From Candidatus Methanosuratincola sp. (GTDB lineage Archaea; Thermoproteota; Methanomethylicia; Methanomethylicales; Methanomethylicaceae): a stretch of DNA of 62,727 bases. The notes under the pieces are model-generated. The model had not been told where the DNA came from and did not search any database. It saw nothing but the letters and a program-made list of their open reading frames with translations. Positions 44,379-52,656 of the stretch are shown piece after piece. Within the stretch, counting starts at the first letter, position 1; each line of letters begins with the position of its first letter. The stretch spans positions 1-62,727 of the forward strand of contig JBBFLR010000008.1 in assembly GCA_037478935.1 (NCBI GenBank). Reading direction: 5' to 3'. The position numbers were made by a program, and so were the translations under genes.

Positions 44379-45065
44379 TCAGGGTGATAGCCTTTGCAGA
44401 ACTTTCATGTCAAGTTTGACCCTCTGGAACTCTGTTACTGGGATCTTTAACCTTGCCTCCTCCGCAGTCGTGTATTTGACAGGCAACCCCTTCTCGATCC
44501 ACCTCTCTCTTATCGCCGACTCGAGCTCCGGGTCTTCTATATTTGGGCTGAAGATCTTTTTCACAAGCTCGAGAAGCTCTGCTTTTCGAATCCATTCGCT
44601 AGGGGGGACTGTGTGGGTGTCGTCATAAGCTTGGTGAACCTCTACCGAGTCCAGCCTCTCGCCAGCCAGGTCCATATAGTTCCCCTTAGAAAGGGCTTTT
44701 GTGATGTAAATATAATGGAGGAACTCATGCACTGCGCACGCCCTGAGCACGTCCTCACGTGAGAGTATCACGAAGGGCACAGAGAAGACTACGCAAGGCT
44801 GGATCTCCCCCCGGTACTCCATCAACCTACACGATGCGTATATGACGGCGCCAGAGAAGGTCGACGAGGGATACCTGATTATCGTGAGGACAGGCTCAAA
44901 GAATACGGGCGGGTATTGCAACCCCGATGCCTCTTCAGTCTCACGCAGTGCTTTCTCAACCAAAGGTATTCTCTCGAAGAAGGAGGTGAACTCCTCTTTG
45001 CCTATTATCCCCTTCTCGCTGTATTCGTAAACCTTGTCGAAGCTCATCCTCCTTTCGAGAGACAT
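44379..45065 (-). CDS. HExxH-motif putative metallopeptidase
   Basis: 228 residues. RACAVHEFLHYIYITKAL contains HEFLH, an HExxH zinc motif preceded by small hydrophobic residues, and an acidic YDDTHTVPP segment further on could give a third ligand. No signal peptide. The gene follows the M42 peptidase by nine bases on the same strand. Peptidase activity is inferred from one motif only. Confidence 0.6.
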   Translation of the reverse strand: MSLERRMSFDKVYEYSEKGIIGKEEFTSFFERIPLVEKALRETEEASGLQYPPVFFEPVLTIIRYPSSTFSGAVIYASCRLMEYRGEIQPCVVFSVPFVILSREDVLRACAVHEFLHYIYITKALSKGNYMDLAGERLDSVEVHQAYDDTHTVPPSEWIRKAELLELVKKIFSPNIEDPELESAIRERWIEKGLPVKYTTAEEARLKIPVTEFQRVKLDMKVLQRLSP

Positions 45066-45074
45066 TTTAGAGCA

Positions 45075-46121
45075 CTAGAACGGTGTTTTGCTTTCCATTG
45101 TCTTTATGAGAAGCTCGACACAGCTGTCAAGGTCTTTCTTCGATACTACCTCGCTGAAGCTGTGGACATACCTGGAAGGGATAGATATACATGCCGATGG
45201 GATGCCTGACTGCGACATCTGGATTGCTGCAGCATCCGTAGTGCCCCCTTCTAGAACTTCGAGCTGGTACGGTATTCCGCTGGCCTCTGCTAGCTCCATC
45301 AGCCATCCCCTGACAAGCGGGTTTGCGATCATCCCTCCGCCGAGCGAGTCCTTCCGTCCATCTGCTACAACTATCGTCGGGCCCTTGCCGAGCTTCACAG
45401 GTGCGTCCTGTTCAGAGAGCTCTGGGTGGTCTCCGGAGATGGTGGTGTCGATCGCAATTCCGATGTCTGGTTTCACTGCGTTGGCGCTCATTGTTGCACC
45501 TCTGAGTCCTACCTCCTCCTGGACCGTGAATACTGCAACGATCTTGTTCTTCGGCTTTGCCTTCTTCAGGGCCTCTATGAGCACATAACAGCCTGCCCTG
45601 TCATCCATTGCTTTCCCAACGACAAGCTCGTTCTCAAGCTCGGTCATCCCCCTGATTAAGGTAATCGGCGTGCCCACCCTGATCCCATATCCCTCAAGCT
45701 GTTCTCTAGTCGCACCCGTGTCTATGAACATCTTGTCGTAGGTCACTAGCTGCTTCCTCTCCTCGTCTTTCATCACATGGATTGCTTTACAGCCAATAAC
45801 CCCATGCACCTCCTTTTTCATCCCATGGATAAGCACCCTCTGGGCGGGCAGGATCTGGTCGGCAATGCCCCCGAGCTTGGCGAACCTGATGAACCCCTTT
45901 TCATCAATGTGCTTTACGATCAGCCCGATCTCGTCTGTGTGGGCTGCGACCATCAGTGTTCGCTCGCCGTTCCCCTTCTCGGCAAAGAGGTTCCCGAATC
46001 TGTCCTCGTAGACTTTCGCTCCGGATCCTTGGAGCTCTTCCTTGATCACGGATGCTACCCCGTACTCTGAACCTGTAACGCCGTGGGCTTCACTCAACCT
46101 GCGCAACAATTCTAGGTTCAC
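45075..46121 (-). CDS. M42-family aminopeptidase (tetrahedral, TET-like)
   Basis: 348 residues. Metal and catalytic residues are in MVAAHTDEIG, GKAMDDRAGCY and TVQEEVGLRGAT, with SQSGIPSACISIPSRYVH near the C-terminus supplying the last ligand. M42 enzymes form dodecamers that trim short peptides after proteasomal cleavage. GTG 46121 is used. A TATA-like AAGTTAAAAAT in the upstream gap gives it its own promoter. Confidence 0.92.
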   Translation of the reverse strand: MNLELLRRLSEAHGVTGSEYGVASVIKEELQGSGAKVYEDRFGNLFAEKGNGERTLMVAAHTDEIGLIVKHIDEKGFIRFAKLGGIADQILPAQRVLIHGMKKEVHGVIGCKAIHVMKDEERKQLVTYDKMFIDTGATREQLEGYGIRVGTPITLIRGMTELENELVVGKAMDDRAGCYVLIEALKKAKPKNKIVAVFTVQEEVGLRGATMSANAVKPDIGIAIDTTISGDHPELSEQDAPVKLGKGPTIVVADGRKDSLGGGMIANPLVRGWLMELAEASGIPYQLEVLEGGTTDAAAIQMSQSGIPSACISIPSRYVHSFSEVVSKKDLDSCVELLIKTMESKTPF

Positions 46122-46238
46122 TTCTCTTCCCTTCCCTTGCCCTACCTGATCATGCGCCGCATTTTTAACTTATTCGGCGGAATCACCCTTCTCCCTAAAG
46201 GGGAGGGGGTAGTTCATATTCCCCTTCCAGTCAGGTTC

Positions 46239-47648
46239 TCATGCCCCTTCCTGTCCCTCGATCTTGACCTCGATCTCTTCCTCTCCTATCTTTATCCTGA
46301 ACCACTTGACCTCCTTCCTCTTTGCCTGCTCATTAGAGCTGAATGACTTTAAATCACCCTTGAAGAATGCAAGTGCAAGCTGCGGGAAGAGCAGGTATGT
46401 CAGCAGATCCTCCTCCTTCTTTGCTAGGCGCTTGGCATCCTCAGGGACATCCTTCAAGGTCGGCAGCCTTGGCGGATCCGCCTTTTTCACTAATTCCACA
46501 AGCTGTCTGCTTATCTCTCCGGGGGGTCTCCCATAGAATCCCCTCACATAGTCCTCCAGTTCCTTTATTACAGGCTCGTACCTCTTACCGGTTATGACGT
46601 TCATCACCGCCTGGGTGCCGACGATCTGGCTCATAGGGGTCACGAGTGGCGGGTAGCCTAGGTCCCTCCTGACTAGCGGCACTTCGCTCAGGACAGCGTC
46701 CATCTTTGATAGCGCGTTGTACTCTTTGAGCTGGTAAACCAGGTTCGATATCATCCCGCCCGGTATCTGGTGCCTGAGCGCCCTCGGGTCAATCCTGTCG
46801 GTCATCTCCGAACAATAACCCCTGTAGTTCTCCCGTATCTTTTCGAAGTAGTCCGCACAGTCGTTAATGAGCTCTATATTTAGGTGCGACAGCATGTTCG
46901 TGCCGCGGAAGACCTCGTATATGGTCTCGATGGCCGGCTGCGATGCGCCGAACGCGAACGGGAACAGTGCAGTGTCGATGTACTCGGCGCCTGCCTCGAT
47001 ACCCTTCAGGTACGCAAGCGAAGCTAGCCCGCAAGTATAATGGCAATGGAGGGCTACGGGAAGCCCTGTCTCCTTCCTGATCCCCTTGACTATGTCATAT
47101 GCCGGTCTTGGGGCCAGCAGCCCTGCCATGTCCTTTATCCTGATTGCATCGACGCCGAGCTCGCTTATTTGTCTCGCCACGTCGATGAAGTAGTCCACGG
47201 TGTGTATCGGGCTCGTCGTATACACCACATCGCCGTGGACTGTGGCTCCTATCTGCTTGGCTACCTTTACGGCGATCCTGAGATTCTCGACGTCGTTCAG
47301 GGCGTCGAAGATCCTGAACACATCCACCCCGTTCTCGTATGCCTTCTTCACAAATGCCTCAATGACGTCCTCGGAGTAGTGCCTGTACCCAACGAGGTTC
47401 TTGCCCCTTAGGAGCATCACAACGTTAGTCTTCTTCAGTCCCCTCTTAATCCTGCGGAGCCTCTCCCAAGGATCCTCATTTAGGTACCTTATGCAGGAGT
47501 CGAATGTCGCCCCTCCCCACGCCTCCAGGCCGTAAAAGCCTATCTCGTCCATCTTCTCCACTACTGGGGCAATATCTTCAATCTTGAGGCGGGTGGCGAA
47601 TAGCGATTGCTGTGCGTCGCGGAGGGTAGTGTCAATCACGTTGAGCAA
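46239..47648 (-). CDS. pycB: Pyruvate/oxaloacetate carboxyltransferase subunit (PycB/OadA-like), without biotin domain
   Basis: 469 residues from TTG 47648 (GGTG six bases upstream; GTG 47657 is part of it). NVIDTTLRDAQQSL, a HMGL-type TIM barrel with RIFDALNDV, PVALHCHYTCGLA and the carboxylase-conserved C-terminal barrel extension identify the family. The protein stops after a KIGEEEIEVKIEG strand, where homologues continue into the biotinyl lysine (MKM) domain. A separate biotin carrier must act in trans, or the enzyme is incomplete. No biotin carboxylase gene is near. Confidence 0.88.
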   Translation of the reverse strand: MLNVIDTTLRDAQQSLFATRLKIEDIAPVVEKMDEIGFYGLEAWGGATFDSCIRYLNEDPWERLRRIKRGLKKTNVVMLLRGKNLVGYRHYSEDVIEAFVKKAYENGVDVFRIFDALNDVENLRIAVKVAKQIGATVHGDVVYTTSPIHTVDYFIDVARQISELGVDAIRIKDMAGLLAPRPAYDIVKGIRKETGLPVALHCHYTCGLASLAYLKGIEAGAEYIDTALFPFAFGASQPAIETIYEVFRGTNMLSHLNIELINDCADYFEKIRENYRGYCSEMTDRIDPRALRHQIPGGMISNLVYQLKEYNALSKMDAVLSEVPLVRRDLGYPPLVTPMSQIVGTQAVMNVITGKRYEPVIKELEDYVRGFYGRPPGEISRQLVELVKKADPPRLPTLKDVPEDAKRLAKKEEDLLTYLLFPQLALAFFKGDLKSFSSNEQAKRKEVKWFRIKIGEEEIEVKIEGQEGA

Positions 47649-47810
47649 TCCGAACACCTAAAACTACAATTAAGGCACATATTTCCATTTAAAAAGGTAT
47701 TGTTTAACTTTGTAAAGTTGTTAAAACAAAAAATCTTTGGGGGATTTATCGTCATTTTCCGCGCATATGTAGTCTATTAATCAGTGTATAGCCCTTTTTT
47801 AGAAGTGAGT

Positions 47811-47860
47811 TAAATCTTATATATGCCTATGCTCATTCTTTAAGCAGTTTTCGAAGGTGG
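47811..47860 (+). promoter_or_regulatory. Promoter and ribosome site of the glcD-hdrD operon
   Basis: CTTATATATG at 47816-47825 is a strong TATA-like box, predicting transcription from about 47846. The ribosome site AAGGTGG (47854-47860) is four bases before ATG 47865. The 207 bases upstream are A+T rich. Confidence 0.6.
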
Positions 47861-47864
47861 AAAA

Positions 47865-49325
47865 ATGGCTAGAGGAAACAACGAAATACTTGCAAATCTG
47901 GAACAGATAGTTGGTCCAGAGTATGTGAGCAATGAAGAAGCCGACCTGCAGCCATACACTTGGGACATGACTTGGGCCGAACCAAGGATGCCTGACTATG
48001 TCGTCATGCCAAAGACTGTGACAGAGATACAGCGCGTACTGCGACTCGCAAACCACCGCAAGATACCGGTGGTTCCATACTGCAACGGCACAAACATCGG
48101 CGGCCTCTGTGTACCAGAGGAAGGCGGAATAATAATGGATCTCAAGAAGATGGATCGGATCCTTAAGATCGACCCAGAGACATGCTACGCCGTCATCGAA
48201 CCAGGTGTAAGCCATGCAGCTTTCTCGGCTGCTCTAAAAGCAACAAACCCGCAGTGGAAGGGGGAAGAGTTCAGCAAGGGATTCGAATTCGGTTGGGGTG
48301 TCCACCCGCCGTCAGCCTCCGTATTGGCAATGGCAATTAACCACGGTATCGGTCATCTCAACGGAAGGCTCGGGATCAACAGCCAGCTGATGAGCAGCAT
48401 GGAGGTAGTCCTTCCGACAGGCGAAGTCGCAAAAATCGGTTCATGCGCCTATTCGGACTCATGGCACTCGTTCCTGCCGCTGCCCCGCATGGACGGTCTC
48501 TTCACCGGATGGCTTGGGACAACGGGCATCGTGACAAAGCTGGGTGTCTGGATCTTCCCGATCCGCCCGTACAGGGACGTCCTGACGGTCGCGGCTGCAA
48601 GTGCAGAGGACATTACCAAGTACATGGTCAGGTGGCGCCACTACTCGCTCTGCGACGAAGTCACAGCAGTAAGCTGGTGGCTCGCCCAGATACCAATCGT
48701 CTTCCCGTACAGCCCGAAGCCTGCCGACGCCCCAGAGTTCTTCAGCTACACCGTGATATCCGGCTGGAGCGAGGAGGAGCTCGCCTACAAGAGGAAGATG
48801 TGGCAGGAGGTTGTTGCAAAGGAGAAGGCAAAGGGTACGAAACTCATCGACTTCGAATACCCGCCGGAGGCTAAGAAGGGAAGGACAGAACTGCCGAGCA
48901 GGATCGTGGGTTCGACCAAGAACTATTCCAAGTCCTGCGGTGGTGGAATCGCATGGCCTGGCACCTTCGCGCCGTGCAAGAGCTGGCCAATCCTCTACGA
49001 GAAGTGGAAGGAGATCTACATCAGGCACGGTCTGTCTCCTGCGACAAGGTTCACCGACTACCAGGGTGCGCACTACGGAATGCTCAGGTGCATGACGCCA
49101 TTCAACAAGCGCGACCCTGCCTCAGTCCAGGCTGCGAGGGACGCTATGGTCGAATGCGTCAGGGCAGGGCTCCCGGAGGGTATGCTGCCTTACAAGCCGC
49201 CAGTTGAGTACCAGAACGAGCTCAACGCAGTCGCTGATGCTGGCTACCTGTACCTGATGACCAAGATCAAGGATATGCTTGATCCAAACAACATAATGAA
49301 CCCGGGTAAGCTGGGTATCCGTTAA
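47865..49325 (+). CDS. FAD-linked oxidoreductase (GlcD-like), HdrD partner
   Basis: 486-residue flavoprotein of the vanillyl-alcohol-oxidase/p-cresol-methylhydroxylase group to which GlcD and D-lactate dehydrogenase belong. PCMH-type FAD domain: VPYCNGTNIGGL ... GGIIMDLKKMDRIL ... YAVIEPGVSHAAF; the C-terminal signature is DPNNIMNPGKLG. The real substrate is unknown. Codon use is strongly biased as in mcr, which suggests high expression. It is 13 bases ahead of hdrD in the same operon; such GlcD-HdrD pairs are described in Methanomethylicia and are thought to take part in heterodisulfide reduction. Confidence 0.88.
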   Translation: MARGNNEILANLEQIVGPEYVSNEEADLQPYTWDMTWAEPRMPDYVVMPKTVTEIQRVLRLANHRKIPVVPYCNGTNIGGLCVPEEGGIIMDLKKMDRILKIDPETCYAVIEPGVSHAAFSAALKATNPQWKGEEFSKGFEFGWGVHPPSASVLAMAINHGIGHLNGRLGINSQLMSSMEVVLPTGEVAKIGSCAYSDSWHSFLPLPRMDGLFTGWLGTTGIVTKLGVWIFPIRPYRDVLTVAAASAEDITKYMVRWRHYSLCDEVTAVSWWLAQIPIVFPYSPKPADAPEFFSYTVISGWSEEELAYKRKMWQEVVAKEKAKGTKLIDFEYPPEAKKGRTELPSRIVGSTKNYSKSCGGGIAWPGTFAPCKSWPILYEKWKEIYIRHGLSPATRFTDYQGAHYGMLRCMTPFNKRDPASVQAARDAMVECVRAGLPEGMLPYKPPVEYQNELNAVADAGYLYLMTKIKDMLDPNNIMNPGKLGIR

Positions 49326-49338
49326 GGAGGCGAAAGAG

Positions 49339-50580
49339 ATGTCCCACCTACTTAGGAACAAGGAACTGAAAGAGCTTGGAAAGATATACGACTGGGTCTC
49401 GATGTGCACGCACTGCGGCAACTGCAAGTACGGCTACGAATATGGCCCAAAAGCAAACTTTGCAGCCATGCTGTGCGTCCAGGGAGACAAATTCAACTTC
49501 GACTCCTACAGGGGAAGCAGGGGCAAGGTCTCGCTTGCGAGGTCGCTGCTCCACAACCGCATCGGCTGGTCCGACAAGGTCGCGCATGTGCTCTTCACAT
49601 GCACTTCGTGCGGTGCATGCCAGCAGATGTGCGAGACTGACATCAAGCCGTGGATACTGAGGATGTTCGAGACTCTGAGGTACGAAGCCTGGAAGCAGAA
49701 CGTAGCCATACCCGAGAACATCAAGGCGTGGAGCTCGACCATAGGGACGCTCTACAACCCGTACAAGGAGCCGCACGAGAAGAGGCTCGACTGGCTGCCG
49801 AGCGATGTTAGGTCATCCCTGCCGAATAAGGCTGAGTACATCTACTTTGCTGGGTGCACCGCCTCGTACAGGCGCAAGCAGATCGCAAGGGCGACCGTCA
49901 GCCTTCTCCAGAAGCTAAAGGTCGACTTTACCGTCGTCGAGGACGAGTGGTGCTGCGCATCGCCTCTCCTGAGGACTGGTCAGTACGACCTCGCTGCGAA
50001 GTTCGTGGAGCACAACAAAGCACTCCCTGAGAAGTACGGCGCCTCTACATTCATCACGACCTGCTCCGGTTGCTACAGGACGCTTGGAAGGGACTACACA
50101 ATGGACGCGCCAGAGGGATACGCTGACAAGTACGGCAAGATGACAGGGGTCAAGGTGCTGCACACCACACACCTGCTCGAGGAGATGCTCAATAAGGGCG
50201 AGATCGAATTCACCGGCAGCTTTGACAAGAAGGTCACCTACCACGACCCGTGCCACCTTGGGAGACACGCTGAGGTATACGAGACCCCTAGGAATGTCCT
50301 CAAGGCAGTCCCAGGCCTGCAGCTCGTCGAGATGTACAGGAACCGCAAGTTCTCGTACTGCTGCGGTGCAGGCGGCGGTGTGAGGGGTGGATTCGCTGAC
50401 TATTCACTCGAGACGGCAGGAAAGCGCGTCAAGGAAGCTGAGGCGACCGGTGCTGAGCTTGTGACTAGCGCATGCCCGTTCTGCTACACCAACCTTGCGG
50501 ACGCGATCGAGCTCAACAAGTCCCCGCTCAAGATGGAGGACATTGTTGAAATAATTGAGCCGATCGTGAAGAGGAAGTAA
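49339..50580 (+). CDS. hdrD: Heterodisulfide reductase subunit D-like (CCG-domain) protein
   Basis: 413-residue soluble protein. Ferredoxin-like N-terminus with C23, C26, C29 (MCTHCGNC) and C88, C91, C94, C98 (CTSCGACQQMC); the expected fourth ligand of the first motif is Tyr33. Two CCG modules follow (EWCCASP ... TCSGC; SYCCGAGGG ... ACPFC), the type that binds the noncubane cluster in HdrB/HdrD for CoM-S-S-CoB reduction. The first has CCA in place of CCG but keeps all its cysteines. A GGAGG ribosome site precedes ATG 49339. No membrane anchor (HdrE) is encoded here. Glycolate/lactate-oxidase Fe-S subunits are an alternative. Confidence 0.85.
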   Translation: MSHLLRNKELKELGKIYDWVSMCTHCGNCKYGYEYGPKANFAAMLCVQGDKFNFDSYRGSRGKVSLARSLLHNRIGWSDKVAHVLFTCTSCGACQQMCETDIKPWILRMFETLRYEAWKQNVAIPENIKAWSSTIGTLYNPYKEPHEKRLDWLPSDVRSSLPNKAEYIYFAGCTASYRRKQIARATVSLLQKLKVDFTVVEDEWCCASPLLRTGQYDLAAKFVEHNKALPEKYGASTFITTCSGCYRTLGRDYTMDAPEGYADKYGKMTGVKVLHTTHLLEEMLNKGEIEFTGSFDKKVTYHDPCHLGRHAEVYETPRNVLKAVPGLQLVEMYRNRKFSYCCGAGGGVRGGFADYSLETAGKRVKEAEATGAELVTSACPFCYTNLADAIELNKSPLKMEDIVEIIEPIVKRK

Positions 50581-50591
50581 GCAATCGGCAT

Positions 50592-50619
50592 CCTTCCTTT
50601 TTCTTTTTCCTTTTTATTC
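50592..50619 (+). terminator. Poly-T terminator after hdrD
   Basis: A series of T-runs broken by C (CTTTTTC, CTTTTTATT) from eleven bases after the hdrD stop. It resembles the terminator after mcrA. Confidence 0.55.
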
Positions 50620-50727
50620 TGTCAGGCGGGAGCTTCCTTCCGAAAGGGTGGGTTAGTTCGCTCTTCTGTACCTGCTTTCTGCGTCCTAACCAAAATTTAA
50701 AAAAAGAGGGCTTCTTATCTCCGACCT

Positions 50728-51768
50728 ATGGATCTTTGCTTCATCAATGGTCCGCTCGATCCAGACGAAAGGGAATCGAGCGTATCGCGCAAATTGGAAA
50801 TGATCCGAAAGTCGTACTCGGGCTTGCTATACAGGGATCCCTATGACGGCATCGCGAGGGAGCTTGGGTGCAAAAGTAAAATCGAGAAAGAGCTGAAGCT
50901 TGAGGTAGAGCCTTGGCTCCTGCCCGCCCCCCCTGCATCGATGTCCTTCATGCTTACCGTGGAGAACTTTGTGGCTTTCATAGACTCCAATGGCTGTCTT
51001 GAGTATGCCAGGAAGGTCGGCAGGCTAGTCGAGGACGGGCTGCCCGCCGTTCCTGTGATGTTTGGCGTTGATCACTCGCTGACAGGGGGTGCAATTGAGG
51101 CACTTTCCAAGGAGATTGGTGGAGAATCGATGCGAGTGATAGTCTTTGACAGTCACTTCGACTTCATACTCCCCAGCATCAGGTGCGGGCTGATACAGTA
51201 CGATCTGGAGACGAACCCCGAGACGAAGTTCTCGCCTACCGACCCTTTCATATTCAACAGACCTGACAGCTATAACGCGGACTCCTTCCTCTACTACATC
51301 TTGGAGAAGATCCCGCACGAAAACATATTCGTAGTGGGAGTCTCGGATTACCCTCCAAAGGCCGCTCAGGAAATAGACGATGACCGAGTAAAGAGGTACG
51401 TCGAGTTTTACAAGGGTCTAGAGGATTCGGGCGTACACATAATCACGAAGGAGAGGATCCAGCGGAACCTTGGCGAGGTCAAAGAGGCACTATCAAGCAC
51501 TTCCCTGCCCTATACCTACCTTTCTGTGGATGTGGATGTGTGCTCAAATACCTCGATCAGGGGGGCACGGTTCTTGGACTACTATGGCATAGACCACTCG
51601 GACCTCTACGGGCTCGTCGCCTCCATAAGGAAATCATTGAAATCCTCTAAGCCCGTGGGGTTGGACTTTATGGAATTCGACATATACAACGCCGGGAGCG
51701 TACGATCCGGAAAAACAGATAGGACTTACCAGATAGTCGCAGAGGCCATGGGAAGGCTCGTTTGGTAG
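50728..51768 (+). CDS. Divergent arginase/agmatinase-fold protein
   Basis: 346 residues. The ureohydrolase metal pattern is intact in altered dress: GVDHSLTGG (for GGDHS), VFDSHFDF (D-X-H-X-D) and LSVDVDVCSN (D-X-D). The N-terminal 80 residues and a loop around LETNPETKFSPTDPFIFNRP are unlike agmatinase, and the Asp-Pro that usually follows the D-X-D is missing. Guanidino-compound hydrolysis is possible, but not assured. Promoter AAAATTTAAAAAAA (about 50692-50705) sits just before ATG 50728 and predicts a nearly leaderless mRNA. It follows the GlcD/HdrD operon. Confidence 0.72.
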   Translation: MDLCFINGPLDPDERESSVSRKLEMIRKSYSGLLYRDPYDGIARELGCKSKIEKELKLEVEPWLLPAPPASMSFMLTVENFVAFIDSNGCLEYARKVGRLVEDGLPAVPVMFGVDHSLTGGAIEALSKEIGGESMRVIVFDSHFDFILPSIRCGLIQYDLETNPETKFSPTDPFIFNRPDSYNADSFLYYILEKIPHENIFVVGVSDYPPKAAQEIDDDRVKRYVEFYKGLEDSGVHIITKERIQRNLGEVKEALSSTSLPYTYLSVDVDVCSNTSIRGARFLDYYGIDHSDLYGLVASIRKSLKSSKPVGLDFMEFDIYNAGSVRSGKTDRTYQIVAEAMGRLVW

Positions 51769-51836
51769 CGGCCCTGACCGAACCCATAGTTATGCTAATA
51801 TCCAAGGTTCCCCTTAATATTAAAGGGGGTATATTA

Positions 51837-52646
51837 TTGAATTTAGCGTTGCAGATAGGGGGAATATTTGAGTCCATAAATACGCTAATCGTCGCTTTCG
51901 TAGTCTTGGTTATAATCGTCTGGATCCTCTCTTCATCTATCAAGATCGTCAAGGAGTACGAACGGGCAGTTATATTCAGGCTGGGGAGGCTCTTGGGGGC
52001 GAAGGGACCCGGACTCTTCCTGATCATCCCGTTCGTTGATGCCTTCAGGAAGGTCGACCTGAGGGTGCTGACATTCGACGTCCCAAAGCAGGTCGTTATC
52101 ACAAGGGACAACATCACAATAAGCGTGGATGCCGTTGTGTACTATAGGGTATTTGATCCGAACAAGGCGATAACCCAGGTGGAGAACTATGTCCTCTCGA
52201 CAAACCTCTTGGCTCAGACCATGCTGAGGGATGTGCTCGGACAGGTCGAGCTCGATGAGATATTGGCTAGGCGTGAGGAGTTGAACAAGAGGCTGCAGCA
52301 ATCACTGGACTTAGCTACAGACCCTTGGGGAATAAAAGTCACGGCCGTTGTGATAAAGGACGTCACGATCCCGGAGAGCCTCCAGCGGGCAATCGCTAAG
52401 CAGGCGGAGGCGGAGCGCGAGAGGCGGTCGAGGATAATCATAGCCGAGGGCGAGCAGCAGGCTGCGCAGAAGATGTTCGAAGCTGCAGAGTTTTATAATA
52501 GGGCTCCAATTGCTATGAAGCTCAGAGAGTTCCAAATGATAACCGAGGTCGCAAGGGAGAAGAACTTGATAGTCATCTCAAGCTCTGCGTCTAGCGACAT
52601 AGGCAGCATAGCTGGGATCGCTAAGGCAGTACAGGAGAGGAAATGA
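51837..52646 (+). CDS. Stomatin-like SPFH-domain membrane protein
   Basis: About 269 residues from TTG 51837 (a G-rich ribosome site, GGGGG, about eight bases upstream); TTG 51762 is the longest alternative. One N-terminal membrane span (IVAFVVLVIIVWIL) is followed by an SPFH domain (YERAVIFRLGRL, GPGLFLIIPFVD, DNITISVDAVVYYRV) and an oligomerising helix (EAERERRSRIIIAEGEQQ). It forms a stomatin/NfeD pair with the next gene, as in Pyrococcus p-stomatin, where the partner protease cleaves the stomatin. Confidence 0.9.
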   Translation: MNLALQIGGIFESINTLIVAFVVLVIIVWILSSSIKIVKEYERAVIFRLGRLLGAKGPGLFLIIPFVDAFRKVDLRVLTFDVPKQVVITRDNITISVDAVVYYRVFDPNKAITQVENYVLSTNLLAQTMLRDVLGQVELDEILARREELNKRLQQSLDLATDPWGIKVTAVVIKDVTIPESLQRAIAKQAEAERERRSRIIIAEGEQQAAQKMFEAAEFYNRAPIAMKLREFQMITEVAREKNLIVISSSASSDIGSIAGIAKAVQERK

Positions 52647-52656
52647 TCTTCAGTAG

